A stretch of DNA of 64,000 bases from Oasisia sp. SBJ-2009 (taxonomy: Eukaryota; Annelida; Polychaeta; Sabellida; Siboglinidae), in contig OZ024854.1 of NCBI GenBank assembly GCA_964017155.1, positions 47,064,923 through 47,128,922 on the forward strand, given 5' to 3'. The translations under genes and the position numbers were made by a program. Position 1 is the first letter of the stretch; every line of letters begins with the position of its first letter. Under the pieces are notes generated by a model. That model saw nothing but the letters and a program-made list of their open reading frames with translations, was not told the origin of the DNA and did no database searches. Shown piece by piece: positions 55,694 through 64,000 of this stretch.

Positions 55694-57724
55694 CGTGCGT
55701 GTGTGCGTACGTGCGTGCGTGGGTGCGTGCGTGCGTGCGTGTGTGGGCGGGTGGGTGGGTGGGAATGGGTGGGTGGGTGTAGTGTGGTGTGTTATGGTGT
55801 GGTGTGGTGTGGTGTGCGGTGGTGTGGTGTGGTGTGGTGTGGTGGTGTGGTGTGGTGTGGTGTGGTGTGGTGTGGTGTGGTGTGGTGTGGTGGTGTGGTG
55901 TGGTGTGGTGTGGTGTGGTGTGGTGTGGTGTGGTGTGGTGTGGTGTGGTGTGGTGTGGTGTGGTGTGGTGTGGTGTGGTGTGGTGTGGTGTGGTGTGGTG
56001 TGGTGTGGTGTGGTGTGGTGTGGTGTGGTGTGGTGTGGTGTGGTGTGGTGTGGTGTGGTGTGGTGTGGTGTGGTGTGGTGTGTTTGACAACAATTAAGAC
56101 AATAGAAGACACCAACTGATGTTATAATATTGTTGTAGGTCATTCAGCTAACGGGGCCCTGATTGGTTCAATCGCTGTACTGTTAATTTTGGTCGTGTTT
56201 AGCCTTCCATTCTGCGTGTGCCTTTGTAACAGAAGAGGCGCGAACTCATCATCCCGTACGTAGAATTGCGCTAACGCGCTTCTGACTTTCTGTAAGCTCT
56301 GTATGTTATTTGACTAATACCGGGTCTCTAGTTTACTACATGTCGTAAATCAAGCCAATTATTGTATGTGTACGTGTATGTATGCGTGGGTGTTGTGTGT
56401 ATGTATGTGTGCATGTGTGTGACCATTTGTGTGTGCATGTATGTGAGCATGTGTGTGTGTTCACATGTGCACACGTTTGTGCATGCGAAGGTATGTGGAG
56501 TGTGTATGCGTGTGGGCATTATTGAAAGGATGCTTTGTTTCAACGACACAACACATTAATGTACTTATATAATTACATAACATAAAGTGATATGACAATA
56601 AATAAAATAATATATGTGGTATGTGCGGTCACTATGTACAATGTATCGTGTTTCAGAAAACGGCCAGAGAATGTCTACATTAACCAACGTTAATGTAATT
56701 TCAAATAGTGGTAAGTAGTAATATTCGTCATTTTGTTTGATTTAATTTATACTTTGTGTTCGACTTATTTATTCATGCAATTGGTGACTGTTAGTTACTG
56801 TGTTGAAAATGACAAAAATCTGCGACACTCTTTGTGAAAATGACGGCTATACACAATTACAAATAGTGTAACAAATGTGTAAAGTAAGCGTTGCTGTACA
56901 TATACAGTAACGCTTACGTTACCCTAAATTACCTAAATTTTGTATAGCCGTCATTTTCACAAAGAGTGTCGCAGATGTTTGTCATTTTCACAAAGAGTGT
57001 CGCAGGTTTTGTTATTTTGACAAAGAGTGTCGCAGTTGTCGTGTTTAGTTTCTGTTGTTAATCATCGTAGTCAATGTGCGTGACTCATAACTGCTTCTGA
57101 TTTTTAGTTCCGCCAGCACCACTTCTGGCTACAAGAGAGGCCGTGGACGAGCCTGGAACTGAAAGAAACGAATCCGACGAATCCCCGGATCCACCTCCGT
57201 ACTCCGAAGGTAACACAATGCATGCGATGATTATTAACCCCGTTTACACAGACGACTAATTGATCAACTAGTTGTTCGTGTAAGCGGGCCTTTAGCCTAG
57301 CGCCCGTCATATCGGAGGCTGACTGAGATAATACGAGATACGATGCAAGAGGTGTGCCGACGTATTGCACATTATTAATTCACATTCTTGTATGGTTTAG
57401 GCGTTCTATTCAGAACATGTTATTAAAAATCAAAATATACACCGGTATTTATATCATGTATAGGCCTACAGTTTATGGCATTAAGTATGTGCGCCACCTT
57501 TCAATCATCAGTATGTATCAGCCGACACCCATTCGGATATGCCATCAGCTGAAGTTAACAACAGAAGTACAAACTGACGTTGTTGGTATCACATACACTG
57601 TACGTATCGGTCCTTTTTGAGAAGTTAATCAATTATAAGTGGACGTGTTCAATAAGTAATATATCGTCATTCTCTTCCAGTTTTGTTACATCCGTCAACG
57701 ATCCCTCCACCCTACCCTGGGTAG
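53520..57724 (+). CDS. Unrecognised type I membrane protein with DWxKW-repeat ectodomain and PPxY tail, copy 1
   Basis: Seven exons: 53520-53577, 54755-55011, 55421-55481, 56139-56255, 56657-56710, 57108-57209 and 57681-57724 (693 nt, 230 aa). All have GT-AG borders and agreeing phases. Residues 1-19 are a signal peptide (LTVAMVCACLVGVSG). Exon 2 (20-105) has seven 12-residue units of the form DWxKWxKENPPP. Exon 3 is short and basic (RTRYRERSTDK). Exon 4 holds the transmembrane helix (about 132-150) and a cytosolic Cys cluster PFCVCLCNRR. Exons 6 and 7 give PPPYSE (211-216) and a final PPPYPG (225-230), two PPxY motifs of the kind bound by WW domains such as NEDD4-type ligases. The overall plan recalls Shisa/WBP1-like proteins, but the Cys-rich ectodomain is absent. 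No family recognised. It is followed by an ATTAAA at 57771. No transcript evidence. Confidence 0.78.
53935..54090 (+). mobile_element. tRNA-derived SINE in intron 1 of copy 1
   Basis: A box GTGGCTCGGCGGTAGAGC, B box GGTTCGAATC, then the V-SINE-like tail AAACCTTGGGGAAGTGGTTT and the end GCTGTATAAATGAGTA. Same family type as 16700-16797. Present at the same place in copy 2, so it predates the duplication. Confidence 0.85.
54144..54680. other. Intron 1 segment missing from copy 2
   Basis: No exon is seen. In unit 2 the sequence jumps from the equivalent of 54143 to the equivalent of 54680. Confidence 0.6.
54757..55008 (+). repeat. 36-bp coding minisatellite, 7 units (DWxKWxKENPPP)
   Basis: Units 2-6 differ at only a few bases. 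Units 1 and 7 are the most diverged, as expected at the edges of an array that is being homogenised. The period is a multiple of three, so copy number can change without frameshift. Confidence 0.95.
55646..56083. repeat. GT, GTGC and GTGTG (TGGTG) arrays in intron 3 of copy 1
   Basis: A GT run and GTGC units are followed by about 290 bp of the pentamer GTGTG/TGGTG. It ends about 55 bp before exon 4 and is absent from copy 2. Confidence 0.97.
56801..57030. repeat. Fold-back element in intron 5 of copy 1
   Basis: AAAATGACAAAAATCTGCGA with CACTCTTTGTGAAAATGACG is mirrored by CGTCATTTTCACAAAGAGTG with TCGCAGATGTTTGTCATTTT, around a second inner hairpin near AACGCTTAC. The right arm carries two extra tandem units of CACAAAGAGTGTCGCAG. 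Confidence 0.85.
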
Positions 57725-57770
57725 AGCACAAACATTGGCACGTCTTCTCGCCAGAGCAGACTTGGTGACC

Positions 57771-57776
57771 ATTAAA
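57771..57776 (+). terminator. Candidate poly(A) signal of copy 1
   Basis: ATTAAA about 50 bp after the stop codon, kept at the same place in copy 2 (63661-63666). Confidence 0.4.
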
Positions 57777-57954
57777 CGTCCTCTGTCGTGCGCACGTTGA
57801 GCAGCGAAGTAATCACTGAAAGAACAATCGTCTTTCATCACCGAAGGAGCATTGTGACAACGGGAGTTTACCAACAACTAGTCGTCCTTGTTTATTCGCC
57901 TGGCATCGCTGCAATATATGTGAATATGAAACACATGCCGTCAGTGGTGTCACA

Positions 57955-58035
57955 AGAAATGCGTCACTAACCGGAAGTGAACCTACGACCTCAACGTCGA
58001 CCCACAAGCGCCGTGCGATTTACTTTCGAGCCACC
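57955..58035 (-). mobile_element. Possible tRNA-like SINE head
   Basis: On the minus strand, TCGGTGGCTCGAAAG resembles an A box and GTAGGTTCACTTCC a B box. The same sequence occurs in unit 2 (about 63855-63940). The match is weak. Confidence 0.35.
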
Positions 58036-58095
58036 GACGAACAGTACAGTAACTTGTTCCGACAACGTTGTAGTGTCTGGACATTTTACCGTTAA

Positions 58096-58915
58096 CAAAC
58101 TCCGAGATGCGGCACGATGATCCGCTTGGTGCGATAAATCGCTTGGAATTCTTCGTCGAGCTGAGGCGAATGAATCCTTGCCGAATGTGACAGATTATTG
58201 AGTTCGGGAGCCGCATCTGACACCAGGTTGTTGTGAAAGGACGCAGACAACGACACGTACGATACAACATCCTTACTAGTCCTCAAGTATCACCGGAAGC
58301 CACCAATTAACGCAGTACGGTGGCCGATAAGAAAGCATAACAGTAAACTGTACGGTGTCTAAAAAATTATGCAACAAATTAACCGATATGACTCGGTTGA
58401 GCGATTTAACTGTGTAAATGTACATATTTATTGATTTATATAGCACAATATTTATTCAATAATAATGTTCTACGGTGGTGTACAACACAAACAGATGCAC
58501 AGCAGTAATTAATGTAAACATAAACATTCAACATAATACACATTTTATTGATATCATGTAAATAGGTAAAATAAATTAGATAAATAAATAGATAGATTGT
58601 TGTCGAATGAGTTGATTCGGTTGAATGATTTGATTCAGTTGGGTGAGCGTATGGGACACCTTGCTGATTTTGCGATGTCAGAAATCTTGTCGATCCATTT
58701 ATATAATAAACAAGGACAAGTTCAGCGCACACACTGAGGTAATGCGTATGCGATATTGAATATGATCATTAAACAAGACGTAGGCGATGAAATACGCGGT
58801 TATTTTGCGTTAATTACATTTGGTTATGGTACAGGCAGACGTTTGAACGGAGCCGTAGATATGAGTTTTACAAACGTCATTCCACGTCTATATTTCGCTA
58901 TGCTTGAACGGACAC
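58096..58915. other. Spacer between the duplicated units
   Basis: No supported coding frame or repeat. Equivalent sequence of unit 2 would lie beyond the window. Confidence 0.4.
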
Positions 58916-58916
58916 A

Positions 58917-59116
58917 CATCCCCACACCCCCAACCACACACACACAAACACGCACACACACGCGCGCGCACACACACACACACGCACACACACGCACACA
59001 CACACAAACACACGCAACACACGCAACACACGCACACACACACACACACAGACATACACACACATACACACACACACACACTCCCCCACACCCCCAACCC
59101 CCCATACACAAACACG

Positions 59117-59153
<37 letters not shown>

Positions 59154-59256
59154 CCACACCCACACAAACACACACATACACACACATACACACACATGTA
59201 CACACACACACATGTACACACACGCACGCACACACACAAACACACAAACACACACA

Positions 59257-59308
<52 letters not shown>

Positions 59309-59452
59309 CACACACACGCGCGCGCACGCACACATACGCACACACATAGAGACGCACACACGCACACACACAAACACACATACACACACCCACCCACACA
59401 TGTACACACGCACGCACGCACGCACACACACACACACACACACGCAAACACA

Positions 59453-59514
<62 letters not shown>

Positions 59515-59570
59515 CATGTACACATGTACACACACACGCGCGCACACACACACGCGCGCGCACACACACG

Positions 59571-59601
<31 letters not shown>
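58917..59601. repeat. Compound CA-rich microsatellite, about 690 bp
   Basis: CA runs are mixed with CACG, ACAAA, TACA and CCCACACC variants. It contains a rough internal duplication of a segment beginning CCCCACACCCCCAACC (58920 and 59085). It sits at the left border of unit 2. Confidence 0.95.
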
Positions 59602-59602
<1 letters not shown>

Positions 59603-59974
59603 TTTGAACTATCTGCTACACAGTAAATAGTAAATCCAGTAAATTATATTACTATTACGCGTTCTTTAAATACGTAATCACTGTGAACATGCTGCTCCAA
59701 TCCTGTCGAGTGACTGATGTGGTACAGGACTACTCCGCTGAATGTACGACTCACGTACTGGACAGTCACAAACAACATTAATTTCGTTACGTCACGTGAA
59801 AACAAGCAGACTCGTGGGAAAACCCCGTGACAAAAAAATTCTATTTCTGGAGTCCCCGTGTGAGTCACTCCCTCACGTGTTCACCTTACAGGTGTGGTGC
59901 TCTGTGACCAGGGGGGTCACTACGGCTACAGGGAGTGCAGCCGAAGTTCCCTATCACACATCCCTAGCCTTGAT

Positions 59975-60174
59975 AGTCCTCCCTAGAACAAGGGCCAACA
60001 GTGTAAAGACGTTCGCTAGAGGAGGGTATCATTTCGAGTGGCTCTCCATTGGGACAAGGCCAGGTTATCGATCGCAGCATTCGCGGTTATTCAGGGCAAT
60101 TTTTGCCTGGGAAATTGTGTTTTTGTTAAACTTGTCCCTACATCAAGGTATACGTATTGGTATTGGTTGACACA
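59975..60174. other. Microinversion between the duplicates, unit 2 orientation
   Basis: Reverse complement of 52681-52875. Its right edge runs into a fold-back palindrome (60152-60189, ACGTATTGGTATTGGTTG with ACA loop) and then the transposase remnant. Confidence 0.88.
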
Positions 60175-60888
60175 ACCAATACCAAACGTACATTAGTATA
60201 CACATTATTCTTGCTGTTGACATGTCCTGACAGCAGAAAGTGTGCTTCGTCTGAGAACCAGACATGATCCAAAGATGGCATCATCGGTCCATTTTGGTTT
60301 GAGGATGAAAATGAGCAACCTCAAACGGTGAACACGGAGCGCTATGTGGCAGTACTGAGGACGTTTTTGGCATCATTGGGACGACGCAGAGGAATGGATC
60401 GAGATCAACAGTGGTTCCAGCAACACGGGGCAACCCCTCACACATCAAATGTCTCCCTAGCCTGACTTAGAGAGCGATATGATGACAGACTGATCAGCCG
60501 GAGGTGTGATGTGGAGTGGGCAGCGCATTCACCAGACTTGAACCCCCCCAGATTTTTATCTGTGGTGGCATCTCAAGGACAATGTATATAAGAACAATCC
60601 ACAAACAATAGGTGAACTGAAGGCAACAATCACAGGAAAGATCAGGCAAATCCCCAAGGAGGAATGTGTGAGAGTCATTGACAATTTTGCACGACGTGTG
60701 CAAGTGTGCCTTCAACGCCGAAGACAACATTTGGAGCACATTTTGAAAAGAACATAAAAACTATGCAAACTGACTCAGGTAGCTAAAACGTTTTGAATCG
60801 ACCACATTTGAAGAAATTTGATGGACCTATGTAGGATTAATGAACATTGTTATGGGTTCTGCTTTTTTTTGGGTCACCCTGTAGCTGT
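60175..60888. pseudogene. Broken Tc1/mariner-superfamily transposase, internally inverted
   Basis: From 60268 on the plus strand one reads SKDGIIGPFWFEDENE, NTERYVAVLRTFLASLG, WFQQHGATPHTSNVSLA, a stop, LRERYDDRLISRR and WAAHSPDLNPP, then a frameshift. The preceding stretch (about 60190-60267) encodes FSDEAHFLLSGHVNSKNN on the minus strand. That motif belongs upstream of the first in an intact transposase, so a segment was inverted. The usual Asp of the QQDGA motif is His here. The right end GGGTCACCCTG followed by TA fits an element terminus. The left terminus is missing. Confidence 0.85.
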
Positions 60889-61195
60889 ATATCTCACAAA
60901 TTTGACATTTTCAAACACTACCACATACATATTCACAAAAGCCCGACTGCGATATTACCATTAGCCGTGCAGAAACATGTATGCAACACTGACGGTTGGC
61001 AGGTAACTAGGTCATGTCGAAAACACCACCGGCAGACAACTCGTGGAAAACTCCATTCAGTCACCCTCGACTGGGATTGTAAACAAACAGGCAAAGGCTA
61101 AGCATGACGTCGCGTCTCGAGGAAACACGCTTACAACATCTTGGTTGCCACAGTCGAGAAATATAACCTGACTGTGTCGAACATCCGTAAAGGTG

Positions 61196-61201
61196 TATAA
61201 A
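61196..61201 (+). promoter_or_regulatory. Candidate TATA box of copy 2
   Basis: GTGTATAAAGTTG lies 47 bp upstream of the copy 2 start codon. The matching place in copy 1 (about 53472) reads GTGTTTAAAATTG. Confidence 0.4.
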
Positions 61202-61242
61202 GTTGTTTCGCACATTGCAGTTGTTGATAACTCGGAGAAAGC

Positions 61243-62189
61243 ATGAAGGTGACTTCACTGACAGTTGCAATGGTGTGTGCGTGTCTAGTCGGCGTTTCTG
61301 GTAAGTTAACTACGGAAGTTTTCAGTAGAGCACAGAGTTGTACACCCGGAGAGCCAAGCACGGCGACGTTGTAACTATATCGTCAGTACCTTGGCGTATT
61401 GATGTAAACATGTGGATATATATATCGCCCACGACATGAGCAGCGGCGTCTCAGGCGGGGGTTACAACCAGTAATGCAGGTTCATTCACCCTATGTTGCT
61501 CTACTTCACTGAGTACCTGGCTATAGACATTGATGTACTTTTGTGTACAAATAGCGTTCGCGCATTAATTATAGCGTGACTGAATTCTCCCAAGAGAAGG
61601 TGAGATGGTGTTTGATTGAACAGATCTGCCAGGAAGACAAATGTGAAATTGTGTGAGCAGCTCCAAGAGCAGTGGCTCGGCGGTAGAGCTTTGGACGCTC
61701 GACTGGGAGATCCGGGTTCGAATCAGGTGTTGCGGTGTGAAACCTTGGGGAAGTGGTTTCCCTCTACAGTGCTCCAGTTAACTCGTTCACTCAGCTGTAT
61801 AAATGAGTAACCGGCTTTATACATTGGTTGATATTTGTACAAGCAGCCTTCGCGCATTAGTTGATAGCTAAATTACATTGTTTGTTTTTATAATATTGTT
61901 GTAGGTCATTCAGTTTCCGGGGTCCTGGCTGGTTCATTCGGTGTACTGTTAATTTTGCTCGTGTGTTGCCTTCCATTCTGCGTGTGCCTTTGTAACAGAA
62001 GAGGCGCGAACTCATCATCCCGTACGTAGAATTGCGCTAACGCGCTTCTGACTTTTTGTAAGCTCTGTATGTTATTTGACTGATACCGGGTCTCTAGTTT
62101 ACTACATGTCGTAAATCAAGCCAATTATTGTATGTGTACGTGTGTGTATGCGTGGGTGTTGTATGTATATATGTATGTATGTATGTATG

Positions 62190-62223
<34 letters not shown>

Positions 62224-63614
62224 TGTATGAATGCATGCATGCATGCATGCATGCATGCATGTATGTATGTATGTATGTATGTATGTATGTATGTATGTAT
62301 GTATGTATGCATGCATGCATGCATGCATGTATGTATGTATGTATGTATGTATGTATGTATGTATGTGTGCATGTGTGTGACCATTTGGGTGTGCACTGTG
62401 CATGTATGTGAGCATGTGTGGGTGTTCACATGTGCACACGTTTGTGCATGCGAGCGTATGTGGAGTGTGTATGCGTGTGGGCATTATTGAAAGGATGCTT
62501 TGTTTCAACGACACAACACATTAATGTACTCATATAATTACATAACATAAAGTGATATGACAGTAAATAAAATACTATATGTGGTATGTGCGGTCACTAT
62601 GTGCAATGTATCGTGTTTCAGAAAACGGCCAGAGAATGTCTACATTAACCAACGTTAATGTAATTTCAAATAGTGGTAAGTAGTAATATTCGTCATTTTG
62701 TTTGATTTCATTTATACATTGTGTTCGACTTATTTTTTCATGCAATTGGTGATTGTTAGTCACTGTGTTGAAAATGACAAAAATCTGCGACACTCTTTGT
62801 GAAAATGACGGCTATACACAATTTAAAATTGTGTAACAAATGTGTAAAGTAACCGTTGCTGTACAGATACAGTAACGCTTACTTTACACATTTGCTGCAC
62901 AATTCTAAATTATGTATGGTAGTCATTTTCACAGAGTGTCGCAGGTTTTGTCATTTTCACAAAGAGTGTCGCAGGTTTAGTTGTCGCCGTGTTGTTGTTA
63001 ATCAACGTAGTTAATGTGCTTGACTCATAACTGCTTCTGATTTTTAGTTCCGCCAGCACCACCTCTGGCTACAAGAGAGGCCGTGGACGAGCCTGGAACT
63101 GAAACAAACGAATCCACGCATCCACCTCCGTACTCCGAAGGTAACGCAATGCATGCGATGATTATTAAGCCCGTTTTTTTTTACACACGACTAGTTGATC
63201 AACTAGTTGTTCGTGTAAGCGGACCTTTAGCCTAGCGCCCGTCACATCGGACACTGACTGAGATAATACGAGATACGATGCAAGAGGTGTGCCGACGTAT
63301 TGATACATGTTACGTAACATCAAAATATAAACCCGTATTTATATTACGTATAGGCCTACAGTTTATGTCATTAAGTTTGTGCGCCACCTTTCAATCATCA
63401 GTATGTATCAGCCGACACCCATTCGGATATGCCATCAGCTGAAGTTAAGAACAGAAGTACAAACTGACGTTGTTGGTATCACATACACTGTATGTATCGG
63501 TCCTTTTCGAGAAGTTAATATATTATAAGTAGACGTGTTCATCAAGTAATATGTCGTCATTCTCTTCCAGTTGTGTTACAGCCGTCAAAGTTCCCTCCAC
63601 CCTACACTAGGTAG
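61243..63614 (+). CDS. PPxY-tailed membrane protein, copy 2, lacking the repeat ectodomain
   Basis: Exons 61243-61300, 61905-62021, 62622-62675, 63048-63140 and 63571-63614 (366 nt, 121 aa) match exons 1, 4, 5, 6 and 7 of copy 1. Splice sites and frame are all intact. The equivalents of exons 2 and 3 are absent because the sequence runs from the intron 1 equivalent of 54705 straight to the equivalent of 56124. Exons 1 and 3 of copy 1 both end in phase 1, so exon 1 joins exon 4 in frame. The predicted product is a signal peptide (1-19), about six residues, a transmembrane helix (26-42), PFCVCLCNRRG and two PPPY motifs (102-105 and 116-119). Exon 6 is 9 nt shorter than in copy 1. The gene looks maintained, but a pseudogene not yet decayed is possible. 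Confidence 0.7.
61660..61815 (+). mobile_element. tRNA-derived SINE in intron 1 of copy 2
   Basis: Orthologous copy of 53935-54090, with the same A and B boxes and tail. Confidence 0.85.
62160..62366. repeat. ATGT and ATGC tetranucleotide array in copy 2
   Basis: Alternating blocks of ATGT and ATGC units. Unit 1 has only a short GTGTATGTATGTG stretch here (56395-56415), so the array expanded after the duplication. Confidence 0.97.
62769..62985. repeat. Fold-back element in intron 5-equivalent of copy 2
   Basis: Same element as 56801-57030, with one fewer CACAAAGAGTGTCGCAG unit. Confidence 0.85.
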
Positions 63615-63660
63615 AGCACACATATTGGCACGTCTTCTCGCCAGAGCAGACTTGCAGACC

Positions 63661-63666
63661 ATTAAA
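63661..63666 (+). terminator. Candidate poly(A) signal of copy 2
   Basis: ATTAAA 46 bp after the stop codon, at the same place as in copy 1. Confidence 0.4.
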
Positions 63667-64000
63667 CGTCCACTGTCGTGCGCACGTTGAGCAGCGAAGT
63701 AATCACGGAAAAAAAAGAACAATCGTCTTTCTTCGCCGAGGGAGCATTGTGACAACGGGAGTTTACCAACAACTAGTCGTCCTTGTTTATTCGCCTGGCA
63801 TCGGTGCCATATATGTGAATATGAAACACATGCCGCAGTGGTGTCACAAGAAATGCCTCACTAACCGGAAGTGAACCTACGACCTCAACGTCGACCCACA
63901 AGCGCCGTGCGATTTACTTCCGAGCCACCGACGAACAGTACAGTAACTTGTTCCGACAACGTTGTAGTGTCTGGACATTTTATCGTTAACAAACGATGCG

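Larger units (their letters stand above)
52305..58095. repeat. Segmental tandem duplication, unit 1
   Basis: It aligns in order with 59602-64000. Shared parts are the block from TTTGAACTATCTGCTACACA, the promoter and exon 1, an intronic SINE, exons 4-7 and the sequence to GTTAACAAAC. Unit 1 has 535 bp and 1.4 kb of intronic/exonic sequence missing from unit 2. The right edge of the unit is beyond the window in unit 2, so its full extent is unknown. Confidence 0.93.
59602..64000. repeat. Segmental tandem duplication, unit 2 (runs off the window)
   Basis: Collinear with unit 1 except for a microinversion, a transposase remnant that replaces 52876-53145, and two losses in intron 1 to intron 3. 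It continues to the last base of the window. Confidence 0.93.

Noticed and set aside
55551..56143. Frames of up to 180 codons
   Set aside because: TGGTG pentamer repeat artefact within an intron.
58756..59630. Several 200-260 codon frames of His/Thr or Cys/Val
   Set aside because: CA microsatellite artefacts.

Overview
The window is nuclear DNA of an animal, most likely a marine invertebrate of the bilaterian type. Genes have many GT-AG introns, codon use is animal-like, and two genes are clear animal orthologues (WASHC1 and METAP2). The DNA is full of long microsatellites, minisatellites, fold-back DNA elements, LINE fragments and tRNA-derived SINEs. I cannot name the species or phylum from sequence alone. 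There is no prokaryotic, organellar or viral gene content, no CRISPR array and no rRNA.

Layout. 0.3-2.3 kb: a TTAA-flanked inverted-repeat DNA element with a 5'-truncated LINE inserted in its tip. 3.9-6.2 kb (+): WASHC1, the Arp2/3 activator of the endosomal WASH complex, three coding exons, 479 aa. 10.1-21.5 kb (-): METAP2, methionine aminopeptidase 2, eleven coding exons, 482 aa, convergent with WASHC1. 21.5-23.2 kb: a MITE copy touching the METAP2 promoter and a decayed element-type ORF. 23.7-36.1 kb: very long alternating purine-pyrimidine repeat arrays, more MITE copies, and a probable unrecognised single-pass membrane-protein gene on the minus strand (exons near 36.0, 35.1, 31.1 and perhaps 25.8 kb). 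36.7-39.0 kb: a dead LINE. 41.7-50.1 kb (+): an orphan class A GPCR in three exons, 479 aa, whose second intron needs a GC donor. Three copies of one MITE family lie in and after it. 52.3-64 kb: a tandem segmental duplication carrying two copies of an unrecognised gene for a small membrane protein with a signal peptide, one transmembrane segment, a short Cys cluster and two PPxY motifs in the tail.

The most unusual coding feature is in the first copy of that pair (53.5-57.7 kb). Its ectodomain is made of about seven 12-residue repeats of the form DWxKWxKENPPP. The second copy (61.2-63.6 kb) lacks exactly the exons for this ectodomain, and the intron phases keep the frame, giving a predicted 121-aa protein with almost no ectodomain. 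The duplicate also carries a 200-bp microinversion and a transposase remnant that is itself inverted internally.

A second theme is that splice acceptors sit inside tandem repeats. WASHC1 exon 2 has an in-frame 72-bp upstream copy of its acceptor and exon start. METAP2 exon 3 has its acceptor inside a 30-bp minisatellite. METAP2 exon 5 has decayed copies of its start upstream.

All exon models come from reading frame, splice-site and phase agreement by eye, plus remembered family features. No database search, alignment program or transcript evidence was available.
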